Below, piece by piece: positions 33,249 to 43,000 of a stretch of DNA of 52,267 nucleotides (position 1 is its first letter; every line of letters begins with the position of its first letter). Where the stretch lies: NCBI RefSeq assembly GCF_001936575.1, contig NZ_MSMP01000034.1:1-52267 (forward strand), read 5' to 3'. The position numbers and the translations under genes are program-made. The notes under the pieces were generated by a model. It was not told where the DNA came from, made no database searches, and worked only from the letters and a program-made list of their open reading frames with translations. Origin of the DNA: Tenacibaculum agarivorans (GTDB lineage: Bacteria; Bacteroidota; Bacteroidia; Flavobacteriales; Flavobacteriaceae).

Positions 33249-34179
33249 ATATATTTTAGCTTTTGTTTTTGGAGTATTGGTGAGTAATGCTCAAGAAAAA
33301 AACTATAAAGAGGAATTTAACGTAAAATCGGATGTAGTAATAGATATTAATACGAGACATTCAGATATTGAAATAGAAACATGGAATAAAGACAAAGTTG
33401 TTGTTGAAGCTTACATGATGGTTGAAGGAGTAGAAGTTACAGAAGAGCTCAAAGATCGCTTTTATAATAAATGGGATTTTGATGTTCAAGGAAATAGTAA
33501 AAAAATAACAGTAAAATCTAGAACAAATCCTAGTTTTGATTTCCATACATTTAATTTTGATAATCCAGATTATAGTTTCATTATTAATGATTTGTCAGAC
33601 TATTCCATAGGTAGTTTGGACGTTTTAGATTCTATAGATTTTATAATTCCAGATGTGCCACCTCTTCCTCCGTTACCAGAGTTACCACCATTGCCTCCTT
33701 TACCACCACTACCTTCTGAATTTGATTTTAAAGCCTATAAAAAGGATAAGAATTATTTAGAAAAATGGAAGAAGAAAAATAAAGATGTATTAGGAGATAA
33801 CCCAAGAGTAAGAATAGGTAAGAACTCTATTTCTATAAAAAGTGATGATACGGATATTACAATGTTAAAACAGGAGGGAAAATATCATGAAGAAATCAAA
33901 AGAGCAAGAGAAAGTTATAATAAAAAAAGAGAAGAGGCGAGAGAAGAATATAAAATAGCAAGAAAAGAAATGTTGGCCGAACGCAAAGAGAAGTTGAAAC
34001 TTAGAAAAGAAGAAATAAAGAGAAGATCAGAGAGAAGAAAAAAGGAGAGAAAAGAGATTCAAGATTTATTAAAAAAACGAAGTAAGTCTAAAATAAAAAG
34101 ATTCATAAAAATAAGAGCACCTAAAAATGCTAAATTTAATATGAATGTTAAATATGGATCTTTAAGTTTTCCTAAGTAA
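33229..34179 (+). CDS. DUF4097-like secreted protein, apparently C-terminally shortened, with PPLP-rich linker and basic coiled coil
   Basis: 316 residues from the ATG at 33229, where a signal peptide begins (KISYKYILAFVFGVLVSNAQ); an ATG at 33202 adds nine non-signal residues. The N-terminal beta domain (VVIDINTRHSDIEIETWNKD) resembles the start of DUF4097/GIN-type proteins that usually follow anti-sigma genes. A Pro-rich spacer (PPLPPLPELPPLPPLP) and a long Lys/Glu/Arg-rich coiled coil (~215-290) follow. The end, APKNAKFNMNVKYGSLSF, looks like the opening of the DUF4097 beta-helix, but a stop comes two codons later. The expected C-terminal half is missing, and no continuation is seen before the terminator at 34201. 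Confidence 0.8.
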   Translation: MNKISYKYILAFVFGVLVSNAQEKNYKEEFNVKSDVVIDINTRHSDIEIETWNKDKVVVEAYMMVEGVEVTEELKDRFYNKWDFDVQGNSKKITVKSRTNPSFDFHTFNFDNPDYSFIINDLSDYSIGSLDVLDSIDFIIPDVPPLPPLPELPPLPPLPPLPSEFDFKAYKKDKNYLEKWKKKNKDVLGDNPRVRIGKNSISIKSDDTDITMLKQEGKYHEEIKRARESYNKKREEAREEYKIARKEMLAERKEKLKLRKEEIKRRSERRKKERKEIQDLLKKRSKSKIKRFIKIRAPKNAKFNMNVKYGSLSFPK

Positions 34180-34200
34180 GAAATAAAAGTTAATTAAAAT

Positions 34201-34231
34201 AAAAAACCACTAATACTAGTGGTTTTTTTTT
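34201..34231 (+). terminator. Rho-independent terminator of the ECF operon
   Basis: AAAAAACCACTA (34201-34212) pairs with TAGTGGTTTTTT (34217-34228) over ATAC, followed by further T residues. It lies 21 bases after the DUF4097-like stop. Confidence 0.92.
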
Positions 34232-34273
34232 ATTTAAACTTATTACCTTTACCTCCTTATAAAGAAATTTCTC

Positions 34274-35755
34274 ATGGAATTATATAAAGAAAATCAACTA
34301 AAAATATACAATTCATTATCTAAATCTAAAGAAGTATTTAAAACCGTAACAGAAGGAAGAGTTGGAATGTATGTTTGTGGACCTACAGTGTATAGTAATG
34401 TACATTTAGGAAATCTAAGAACATTCATGTCGTTTGATATGGTATTTAGATATCTTTTACACTTAGGATATAAAGTGAGATATGTTCGTAATATCACGGA
34501 TGCTGGTCATTTAGAAAGTGATGCTGAAGAAGGAGAAGATAAGATTGCAAAAAAAGCACGTTTAGAAGAAATAGAACCGATGGAGGTAGTACAACGTTAC
34601 ACTGTTGATTTTCATGAGGTAACAGCAAAGTATAATTTCTTACCGCCAAGTATTGAGCCAACAGCTACTGGTCATATTGTAGAACAAATTGAAATGATTA
34701 AAGAGATCATGGATAAAGGTTTAGCTTATGAAGTAAATGGTTCTGTATATTTCGATGTAATGCAATACAATGAAGAAGGAAATAACTACGGAATTTTATC
34801 TGGAAGAAATGTAGAAGATGCAATTCACAATACAAGAGCTCTAGATGGACAATCAGAGAAAAAAAATCCACAAGATTTTGCATTATGGAAAAGAGCTGAT
34901 GAACGTCATATCATGCGTTGGCCTTCACCTTGGAGTGATGGTTTCCCTGGTTGGCATTTAGAATGTTCTGTAATGAGTTCTAAATATCTTGGAGAACAAA
35001 TAGATATACACGGAGGGGGAATGGATTTAAAATTCCCTCATCATGAATGTGAAATAGCACAATCTCATGCATGTTCTGGGGTACAACCAGTAAATTATTG
35101 GATGCATGCTAATATGTTATTATTGAATGGACAAAAAATGTCTAAATCTACAGGAAATAGTATCTTACCAGATGAGATTTTATCTGGAGATAATACTATT
35201 TTGAGTAAGGCTTTTGGAGCAGGAGTAGTTCGTTTTTTTGCAATGCAAGCCCATTATCGTAGTATTTTAGATTTCTCTAATGATGCTTTGTTAGCTTCAG
35301 AGAAAGGGTATCATAAATTAATGGAAGCCTTAAGTATTTTACAACAGTTAAAAACATCTAAAGAATCAAGTTTTGATGTTTTAGCTTGGAAGCAGAAGTG
35401 TTATGATGCAATGAACGATGATTTTAATACGCCTATTTTAATCGCTCATTTGTTTGAAGCAGTAAAGTTTATCAATCAAGTTAAAGACGATAAAGGAACA
35501 ATAACTCAAAAAGATTTAGAGTTATTAAGCACAACATTAAATGCTTTTGTTTATGATATCCTTGGTTTAATAAATGATGCTAAAGATCAAGGTTCAGATA
35601 AATTAGATGGAGTTGTTGAGCTGTTAATTAAGTTGAGAAAAGAAGCAAGAGATAATAAAGATTGGGCTTTATCAGATCAAATTAGAGATGAATTGGCTGA
35701 ATTAGGAATCCAACTAAAAGACGGTAGGGAAGGAACAACATTTTCTGTAAACTAA
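34274..35755 (+). CDS. cysS: Cysteinyl-tRNA synthetase
   Basis: 493 residues. Class I signatures are intact: YVCGPTVYSNVHLGNLRTF (HIGH region, zinc Cys), ECSVMSSKYLGEQIDIHGGG, HHECEIAQSHA and the KMSKSTGN loop. The C-terminal DALR-like helical domain ends LKDGREGTTF. It charges tRNA-Cys. The stop overlaps the yidD start (TAATG), giving a cysS-yidD-lgt operon. Confidence 0.97.
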   Translation: MELYKENQLKIYNSLSKSKEVFKTVTEGRVGMYVCGPTVYSNVHLGNLRTFMSFDMVFRYLLHLGYKVRYVRNITDAGHLESDAEEGEDKIAKKARLEEIEPMEVVQRYTVDFHEVTAKYNFLPPSIEPTATGHIVEQIEMIKEIMDKGLAYEVNGSVYFDVMQYNEEGNNYGILSGRNVEDAIHNTRALDGQSEKKNPQDFALWKRADERHIMRWPSPWSDGFPGWHLECSVMSSKYLGEQIDIHGGGMDLKFPHHECEIAQSHACSGVQPVNYWMHANMLLLNGQKMSKSTGNSILPDEILSGDNTILSKAFGAGVVRFFAMQAHYRSILDFSNDALLASEKGYHKLMEALSILQQLKTSKESSFDVLAWKQKCYDAMNDDFNTPILIAHLFEAVKFINQVKDDKGTITQKDLELLSTTLNAFVYDILGLINDAKDQGSDKLDGVVELLIKLRKEARDNKDWALSDQIRDELAELGIQLKDGREGTTFSVN

Positions 35756-36000
35756 TGCTTTTAAAAAAAATATTAATATATCCATTTGTCTTATTGATTC
35801 GTTTTTATCAAACGGCAATATCTCCGTTTACACCGGCGACTTGTCGATATTCTCCAACGTGTTCGTCTTATGCTTTGGAGGCTTTAAAAAAACACGGGTT
35901 GTTTTATGGCGGTTGGTTAGCAATAAAACGGATTTTTAGTTGTCATCCTTGGGGCGGAAGTGGATATGACCCTGTACCTGAGAAAAAAACAAAAAATTAA
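35755..36000 (+). CDS. yidD: Membrane protein insertion efficiency factor YidD
   Basis: 81 residues. The full family motif series is present: LIRFYQTAISPFTPATCRY, SPTCSSYALEALKKHG, GGWLAIKRIFSCHPWGGSGY, DPVP, with the three conserved Cys. It assists membrane protein insertion by YidC at the inner membrane. It overlaps cysS by one base and precedes lgt by 21 bases. Confidence 0.96.
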   Translation: MLLKKILIYPFVLLIRFYQTAISPFTPATCRYSPTCSSYALEALKKHGLFYGGWLAIKRIFSCHPWGGSGYDPVPEKKTKN

Positions 36001-36021
36001 AACAAAACTATTTTATTATAC

Positions 36022-36873
36022 ATGAATTTTTTAGCAATTACTTGGGATTGGAATCCTGAAATCTTTAACATTGGAGGTTTCAGCGTACGTTGGTACAGTT
36101 TAATGTTTGTGATCTCATTTCTGTTAGGGGTACATTTAATGAAGAAAATTTATACTCAAGATGGTATTTCTCATGAAAAAATGGATCCTCTTTTTATGTA
36201 TACCTTTATATCTATGTTAGTAGGAATGCGTTTAGGAGAAGTATTCTTTTACAGTTGGCCTGATTATCAAGATAACTTATGGAAAATAATTTTACCTTTT
36301 GAAAAAAGAGAAGGATCTGAAATGTTATTTGGGTTAGTCAAAGGATGGAAATTTACAGGAATTTCAGGTTTTGCTAGTCATGGAGCCGCTGTGGCAATAC
36401 CGATAGCTTTATACTTTTATGCAAAAAAGCATTTACAAAAATCGTGGTTATTCATTTTAGACCGAATGGGAATTATGGTAGCCTTAGCAGGTTTCTTTAT
36501 TAGAATGGGGAACTTTTTCAACTCTGAAATTTATGGGAAGGAAACAGGAACTAGCTTTGGAGTTATTTTCAAAAGAGCAGGAGAGAAGTATCCTTGTCAT
36601 CCTACACAATTATATGAAGCATTTAGTTACTTAGCTTTGTTCTTTATCTTATGGAGATTGTATTGGAAAACGGATAAAAAACAAAAAGAAGGATATTTAT
36701 TTGGTGTATTTATGATTGCATTATGGTCTTTACGTTTCTTAATTGAGTTTGTAAAGCAACCACAAGTAGAAGAAAGAGGGCAGTGGGCACTAAATACTGG
36801 ACAATGGTTAAGCATTCCTTTAATACTAATTGGAGTATGGCTAATGTTACGAAAATCTAAATCAGAAAACTAA
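36022..36873 (+). CDS. lgt: Prolipoprotein diacylglyceryl transferase
   Basis: 283 residues with about seven membrane helices. The Lgt signature is GFFIRMGNFFNSEIYG. The essential His/Arg positions appear in FASHGAAV and YPCHPTQLYEA, and RFLIEFVKQPQ follows. It transfers diacylglycerol to the lipobox Cys, the first step of lipoprotein maturation; several lipoproteins are encoded in this window. It ends the cysS operon before the terminator at 36904-36951. Confidence 0.96.
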   Translation: MNFLAITWDWNPEIFNIGGFSVRWYSLMFVISFLLGVHLMKKIYTQDGISHEKMDPLFMYTFISMLVGMRLGEVFFYSWPDYQDNLWKIILPFEKREGSEMLFGLVKGWKFTGISGFASHGAAVAIPIALYFYAKKHLQKSWLFILDRMGIMVALAGFFIRMGNFFNSEIYGKETGTSFGVIFKRAGEKYPCHPTQLYEAFSYLALFFILWRLYWKTDKKQKEGYLFGVFMIALWSLRFLIEFVKQPQVEERGQWALNTGQWLSIPLILIGVWLMLRKSKSEN

Positions 36874-36903
36874 GAGTATAACTTAGTATTCATATAACGA
36901 ATA

Positions 36904-36951
36904 AAAAGTTTGAAGTCAGAAATATGTAAATAATAATGACTTCAAACTTTT
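36904..36951 (+). terminator. Terminator of the cysS-yidD-lgt operon
   Basis: AAAAGTTTGAAGTCA (36904-36918) pairs perfectly with 36937-36951 over an 18-base loop, ending in TTTT. It sits 30 bases after the lgt stop. Confidence 0.85.
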
Positions 36952-37001
36952 GTAGTTTAAAACGAAGAAGTAATCTATTAATTTAACGTGAATTCGATGT
37001 A

Positions 37002-37143
37002 ACTAAAAGGTGTCAGTTCGAGTGTCCCGATGACTATAGGGATGTATCGAGAACAACCTTTTAGTGATCAAAATGGCCTTTCTCGATAGCTCTGCTTAAC
37101 TTGATTCAGTACGATTTTCTATCGAAAATCACTCGAATTGACA
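37002..37143. repeat. REP-like structured palindromic element
   Basis: Nested inverted repeats fill most of the 318-base gap 36874-37191: TGTCAGTTCGAGTG (37011-37024) with CACTCGAATTGACA (37130-37143, one mismatch); ACTAAAAGGT (37002-37011) with ACCTTTTAGT (37056-37065); TATCGAGAA with TTCTCGATA between ~37045 and 37088; and GATTTTC (37113-37119) with GAAAATC (37124-37130). The pattern is like dispersed intergenic palindromes I associate with marine flavobacterial genomes. Copy number cannot be seen here. Confidence 0.65.
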
Positions 37144-37191
37144 ATTTTGGTAATTTTAAATTTTTATATTGAACTCAGGTTAACTAACATG

Positions 37192-38055
37192 TTAAACTTC
37201 CGATTGTCCGATCACTTCAAAATCAGCAGTAGCAATTACGTTTTCATTTAGAACAGCCTCACAGTAAATTTGTGCTGTAGTTTCATTCATACTTTTGAGC
37301 TTACCTCTAAATGTTAGATATTCTCCATGAAAAATTAACTTTTTAGCTTTTATGTCAGCGCTTAAAACAATTACTTTTGAAAACCTTGAATTTTTAGATA
37401 GAAATAACTCCATCCCAATTTCACCTAATAAATTCCCTACAATAGCAACAGGTAAAGCAGGATAGTTTTCAAAATGACCTTCACATTCACTAGGTGAAAT
37501 TGTTCCATATACTCCAGTAATTTGATCTCGCTGAATTCTAATGTCTTTTAACTTTCTTCTTTGTTTATATGGACTAATATTATTCACAATCTTTGTAGGA
37601 TAGTAATGTGAATTAAAGAGTTTAGAGAATATAGTTTCCTGAAGAATCTGGTATTCGATAGTAGCTTGGTAGATAATTTGGTTATTACTGAAAATTGTAC
37701 CTTCAATTGCTCCTTTTCGTTTATCGATAGTAATAATATTAGCTTTTACATCTAAAATATTAGTGTTTCCTGTAGTTAAATTTTGACGAGTAATCTTAGC
37801 ACTTGTCGCTAAATAATAGTTTTTAGTGCGTTTTTTTTGTGATAAAAGTATAGAGCCTAAAATAGCTAAATGTCTTCCTGCTTCAGAGCAAATAACAGGA
37901 CCTTTTTCATTACCTTGAACATATTCATTTTGAACTTTTGCAGAAATTTTATCACCTTCAACGTAAAAATCAAATAATAAGTTATAAGGGAATTCTACCA
38001 TAATATAATCGGTAAACCCTTTTGTTTGTGTGAATTCTTGAGTGTGGAGATACAT
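37192..38055 (-). CDS. Double-hotdog-fold protein, FabA/FabZ-like
   Basis: 287 residues, no signal peptide. The C-terminal half (~175-287) resembles a FabZ hotdog: ISPSECEGHFENYPALPVAI (His194), then LSADIKAKKLIFHGEYLTFR and AQIYCEAVLNENVIATADFE. By spacing, the catalytic Glu/Asp of FabZ/FabA would fall at Asn208, so dehydratase activity is doubtful. The N-terminal half (~30-140) looks like a second hotdog, with CSEAGRHLAILGSILLS as its central helix. It may bind or process acyl groups on a carrier protein or CoA. It stands alone on the minus strand, between the palindromic element and a divergent regulator gene. Confidence 0.75.
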   Translation of the reverse strand: MYLHTQEFTQTKGFTDYIMVEFPYNLLFDFYVEGDKISAKVQNEYVQGNEKGPVICSEAGRHLAILGSILLSQKKRTKNYYLATSAKITRQNLTTGNTNILDVKANIITIDKRKGAIEGTIFSNNQIIYQATIEYQILQETIFSKLFNSHYYPTKIVNNISPYKQRRKLKDIRIQRDQITGVYGTISPSECEGHFENYPALPVAIVGNLLGEIGMELFLSKNSRFSKVIVLSADIKAKKLIFHGEYLTFRGKLKSMNETTAQIYCEAVLNENVIATADFEVIGQSEV

Positions 38056-38159
38056 TTTTAAATATTTTAATAGTGGTATATTTTCAAAACTAATAGCTAA
38101 TCTATATTTTTCTTTAAATGATGAGGTTGCATAAAGGTGTCAAAGACGTTTCATTTAGG

Positions 38160-38189
38160 TTGCAAGTAATTTCTAATATTGTATTTTTG
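38160..38189 (+). promoter_or_regulatory. Promoter of the TPR-HTH regulator
   Basis: TTG at 38160-38162, a 19-base spacer and TATTTTTG at 38182-38189 match the Bacteroidetes consensus. The GTG start follows 38 bases later. Confidence 0.7.
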
Positions 38190-38227
38190 TTTGTTTTTAA
38201 TCACTAATCAAAGCTTTTAAAACCTCT

Positions 38228-39868
38228 GTGAAAACCAAACTAACTTGTATTTTTCTATTACTACAGTTTGCTACAGTTTTGGCTCAAAAACAAGATAGTT
38301 TATTAACTGTATTAAAAGATAATATAGACAAGTCAACATCAGATTCATCGCGTATTTACAGTAAAATAGAGTTTGTAAAGCAAGCCTATAAATTTGATGT
38401 TGATACTTCTCGGGTTATTTTGAATGAAGTTTTTGATTTTTTACATAAAGAATCTGAAGGTAATACATACTATACAGCAAGTAAAGTTACGGCACTTAAT
38501 TATAAAGGAATTTTAGATGTTAAACAAGATAAATTAGAAGAAGGACTAGGGTGCTATTTACAAGCTTTGGATTTAAGTGAAAAAATCAAAGATTCAGTAG
38601 GTATGTGGCTATCGCTACATAATCTCGCTATGTTTTTTAGAAAACAGCGAGAGTTTGAAAAATCAAAAGACTATTTCCACAAGGCAATTGGGTTAAAAAA
38701 AAGTATTGATGATGTGGAAAAATTGGCTTTAACTTACCATATGTTAGGAGTCACTTATTATGAAAATAAGAAGTTAGATTCTGCAATATATTATATCAAT
38801 AAAACAAAAGCATTGCCTTGTCTTGCCATCAGAAAAACAAAAGCAAATGCAACTTTAGCAGGTGTGTATTATTCACAAAAAAAATATGATCAATCTATAG
38901 CAATTTACAAAGAGAATATTAAAATACTTAAAGGAACTGTAGAACAAAATGAATTATCCGTAGGGTATTTAAATGTTGCTGTTTTATTGAATGTTCTTAA
39001 AGAATATGATAAAGCATTACCGTATTTAGATAGTGCAATTACAGTTGCAAAAAAAATGCAACGAAAAGATTTATTGTTAAAACAATATTCTAGTAGAAGT
39101 AATTTAAATGAAACTAGAAAAGATTATAAACAAGCCCTATCTGATTATCGAATAGCCATGGCATATCATGATAGTATTAATGATATTGAAAAAGCTAAGA
39201 GAGTTACAGCATTAGCATTAAACTATAAATTTGATAAAGAGAAAATAATAGATGCATTACGATTAGAGAATGAAAGATCAAAAAAGAAGCTATACCTCTT
39301 AGCTTTAATTTGTATCGTTATATTGAGTGGTATTATTTTATGGTTATTTAGAAAAAATGCAAAACAACAGATTCATTTAACTCAAACTCGTTTACAACAG
39401 AGAGAATTAGAAAAAGTAAAAGCAGAATTGTCGTTAGTCACTAAAGAAAAAGAACTGAAAAATGCTGTAGTTGAAAATTCTATCAAGCAAGAAATATTTA
39501 AGAAAACGCTGAATGATATTAAAACAATTTTAAAACTTGAAAGCGAGCAAGATCGAAAAAAAGGATTACATTCACTTACCGCTTCCTTACTATCAGAAAA
39601 GGTAGTCACGAATTCCGACCTAAAGTCATATTTGGACAAAGTTAGTTTTGATTTTAAAGTAAAATTAGATACTAAATTTCCTCAATTGAATGAAAGAGAA
39701 AAAGAGATTCTTTGTTTAATGACTTTAGAGTTGAACACCAACGAGATTAGTAAATTACAAAACTCGTCAATTTCAGCAGTAAAATCTTCTCGATCTCGTA
39801 TTCGAAAAAAAATTGGAGTTACTTCAAAAGAAGATATCATCACCTTTGTAAAAAACACTCATTTATAG
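38228..39868 (+). CDS. TPR / transmembrane / LuxR-like HTH regulatory protein
   Basis: 546 residues starting at GTG (38228), chosen because a signal peptide begins directly there (KTKLTCIFLLLQFATVLAQ). TPR repeats span ~85-320 (GCYLQALDLSEKIKDSVGMW, YDKALPYLDSAI). One transmembrane helix follows near 352-372 (LYLLALICIVILSGIILWLF), then a coiled coil, and a C-terminal helix-turn-helix (LNEREKEILCLMTLELNTNE, SAVKSSRSRIRKKIG). This is a Bacteroidetes-type membrane-bound sensor/regulator with outside TPRs and cytoplasmic DNA-binding domain. It lies 228 bases upstream of the giant BspA-like gene on the same strand and could regulate it; this is inference. Confidence 0.9.
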   Translation: MKTKLTCIFLLLQFATVLAQKQDSLLTVLKDNIDKSTSDSSRIYSKIEFVKQAYKFDVDTSRVILNEVFDFLHKESEGNTYYTASKVTALNYKGILDVKQDKLEEGLGCYLQALDLSEKIKDSVGMWLSLHNLAMFFRKQREFEKSKDYFHKAIGLKKSIDDVEKLALTYHMLGVTYYENKKLDSAIYYINKTKALPCLAIRKTKANATLAGVYYSQKKYDQSIAIYKENIKILKGTVEQNELSVGYLNVAVLLNVLKEYDKALPYLDSAITVAKKMQRKDLLLKQYSSRSNLNETRKDYKQALSDYRIAMAYHDSINDIEKAKRVTALALNYKFDKEKIIDALRLENERSKKKLYLLALICIVILSGIILWLFRKNAKQQIHLTQTRLQQRELEKVKAELSLVTKEKELKNAVVENSIKQEIFKKTLNDIKTILKLESEQDRKKGLHSLTASLLSEKVVTNSDLKSYLDKVSFDFKVKLDTKFPQLNEREKEILCLMTLELNTNEISKLQNSSISAVKSSRSRIRKKIGVTSKEDIITFVKNTHL

Positions 39869-39957
39869 GTTTTTATAGTAGGTGAAACCCAAATGCTACC
39901 CTAGTTAAAACCCTTCTCTTAAAAGTCTTTTTTAGTTTTGTAAACTGATTAAGAGTT

Positions 39958-39993
39958 GTAATAATGTCCCATTTTTGTCTGGAATATTATTAC
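39958..39993. repeat. 8-bp inverted repeat upstream of the BspA-like gene
   Basis: GTAATAAT (39958-39965) and ATTATTAC (39986-39993) are exact complements separated by 20 bases, ~105-140 bases before the giant adhesin start. It may be a regulator site, for example for the upstream HTH protein, or chance in A+T-rich DNA. Confidence 0.35.
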
Positions 39994-40096
39994 TGAAAAA
40001 TAGAAATCTATGTGTTTCTTTGAACTCGAATTCGAACCATGTAATATAGAATTTTAAAACAACAAAACAGAGTAATACACTAACCCCTCACATGAT

Positions 40097-43000
40097 ATGA
40101 AAAAATGTTACTATCTATTATTATGTATCTTTCTTTTTTCGGGAATAGCACAAGCGCAATTCGTTTTTAAAGTTGAAACGACTACGCCTAATGAAACTTT
40201 TACTATTCCAACAAAACCTGGAGAGACTTATGCTTACCAAGTAAATTACACCAGAGCATCTGGAGAATTACCGAGATTTGAGAATGCAAGTGGAAATAAA
40301 ACGCTAACTTTTGTTGATCCTGGTGTACACACTGTAAGTATTGATAGAATAGCTGGCGATTTTTTTACAGTAACTCCTTTTCCTGCAATTTATTTTAATA
40401 ATACAGGAGACAAAGACAAGATTGTTTCTATCGAACAGTGGGGAAACAATAAATGGGTAACTATGGATAGCGCTTTTGAAGGTTGTAGCAATTTAAAAAT
40501 TAAAGCAACAGACGCTCCAGATTTATCCTCGGTAACTAGCATGGTCAGAATGTTTAGTAGATGTTTCTCTTTGGAAGCTCCAGATCTTTCAGGATGGAAT
40601 GTGAGTTCAGTAGTTAGTATGCAATTCGCATTTAATCAAGCTACAGCTTTTAACGGGAATATTTCTAATTGGAATGTAGGTAAGGTAACAAACTTTACTG
40701 CAATGTTTCTTGATGCTGATGCCCTTAATCAAGATTTAAATGGATGGAATATTGGCGAAAATGTTACTGGAACAATTAATATGCATGACATGTTTTGGGG
40801 AACTCAGGAATTTAATGGAAACATTTCCAATTGGGATGTTTCTAAAGTACGCGATATGGGATCTATGTTTTTTGCTGCTAGAAACTTCAATCAAAATTTA
40901 GGGAATTGGAACCTGACAAGTGTAACTACTATGGACAATATGTTAACTAGTTCAGATTTATCTATCCAAAATTACGATAATACATTAATAGGTTGGAGTA
41001 ATAATAGTAATACTCCTGATGGAATTTCTATTGGGGTGAGTTCTTTATCTTTCTGTAAGTCTATAGATGAAAGAAAAAAGTTAGATGTTGATAAAAATTG
41101 GACATTTACTGGCGATACTTTAGATTGTCTTGAAGAAGATAAATTTATTACTACATGGAAAACAAATGCAGCTGGTGTTTCAGGTGCTGATGCAAAACGA
41201 ATAGTTATACCAACAGTTGGTGGATATGATTATTATTATGCTGTAGACTGGGGAGATGGAACAATTACAAGTAATCATACAGGGAATGCAACACATAATT
41301 ATGCGATTGCTGGAACCTACCAAGTAAAAATTTATGGTGATTTTCCAGCTATTTCTTCCAATACAAGTACTTCTAGGATGGAACGAAAAATACAATCAAT
41401 TGATCAATGGGGGAGTTCAAAATGGTTGACTATGAAAGATGCATTTAGAGAATGTTCTAATTTAGATGTATTAGCTACAGATATCCCAGATGTATCAGAA
41501 GTTACTGATATGTCAGCTATGTTTTTTGATTGTGTGAACTTAGGAGTTTCTGGAACATTAGATTTTTCTGGTTGGGATACGAGTTCTGTTACTACTATGA
41601 AAAGGATGTTTTTCCAGGTAGGTAGTTTTACTGGTGCTAGTATTGGAAATTGGGATGTAGGTATGGTTACTGATTTTAATAGCATGTTCAGTAATACTCC
41701 AGTTTTTAATGAAAATTTAAATAATTGGAATGTTGGACAGTTTGTTACAGGAGCTATAGATATGGGATCAATGTTTCAAGGAGCTTTTAAATTCAATTCT
41801 CCTCTAGATAATTGGGATGTAAGTAAAGTAGTAAATTTTATACAAACTTTTCTCGGAGCAACAGACTTTAATCAGGATTTGGGGAGTTGGGATATTTCAA
41901 GTGGTTCTGATTTTGCAGCAATGTTGAATTTTAGTGGTTTGTCTTCGGAAAATTATGATAAAACTTTAGAAGGTTGGGGAACTTTATCTGCTGGAGAGAC
42001 TGTTATTCCAACCAATAAAGAGTTGGGAGCAGTGAATTTAAGATATGCTGATCCAGTACATAGAGAAAGATTGGTAAATAATTACTCGTGGACATTTGAC
42101 GGAGATGCTTATGGTGGAATCGAAGAAGAAAAATTTATTACTACTTGGACGGTTTCTGGTGGAGATTTAAGTATTCCTATTTATATGCTAGGAACCTCAA
42201 ACGACTATACTGTAGATTGGGGAGATGGAACTATTGAAAGTGATTTTACAGGCGATACTACACATACCTATGCAACAGCAGGAACATATACTGTAAAAAT
42301 ATATGGTGATTTTTCTCAATTATACTTCTTTAATAGAGCTGGAAAAGAAAAATTAATAACTATTGAGCAATGGGGAACAAACAAATGGACAGGTTTAGAT
42401 TTTTCATTCTACGGATGTTCTAATTTAGAGTTAAATACAGATGATGTACCTGATTTATCAGAAGCTACATCGCTTGGGTTTGCTTTTCAAAATGCTTCCT
42501 CATTTACAGATGCTAAAGACAAGTTAAAAGATTGGAACGTAAGTACGATCACTGATTTCGCAGGTATGTTTCAAGGAACTGCTTTTAACCGAAATATTAG
42601 TGGATGGAATATGCAAGCCGCTGATAATATTAGTCTAATGTTTTATCAGAATACTGTGTTTAATCAGCCTATCGGAAGTTGGACATTTAATAACTTAACA
42701 AAATGTGAAGGAGTATTTTGGGAAGCAACTAGTTTTAACCAAGATCTTTCTAATTGGGATGTAAGTAAGGTTACTATATTTAATTTAATGTTTAGTGGAG
42801 CTACATCTTTTGACCAGAGTTTAGCTAGTTGGGACATTGGTGCTGCACAGGGAGCAGGGTTACTTGGAATGGGACAAATGTTTGAAAACTCAAGCTTAGG
42901 TCCAGACAATTATTATGCAACTTTATCAGGTTGGGCAACTTTAGATCCTGGCGAAACTCAAGTTCCTAGAGATATTACTTTCGATGGAGGAAATAGTACT

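Noticed and set aside
34251..34259. ACCTCCTTA just upstream of cysS, identical to the anti-Shine-Dalgarno sequence
   Set aside because: On the mRNA it would not pair with 16S rRNA; it is not part of an rRNA gene, so it is likely chance.
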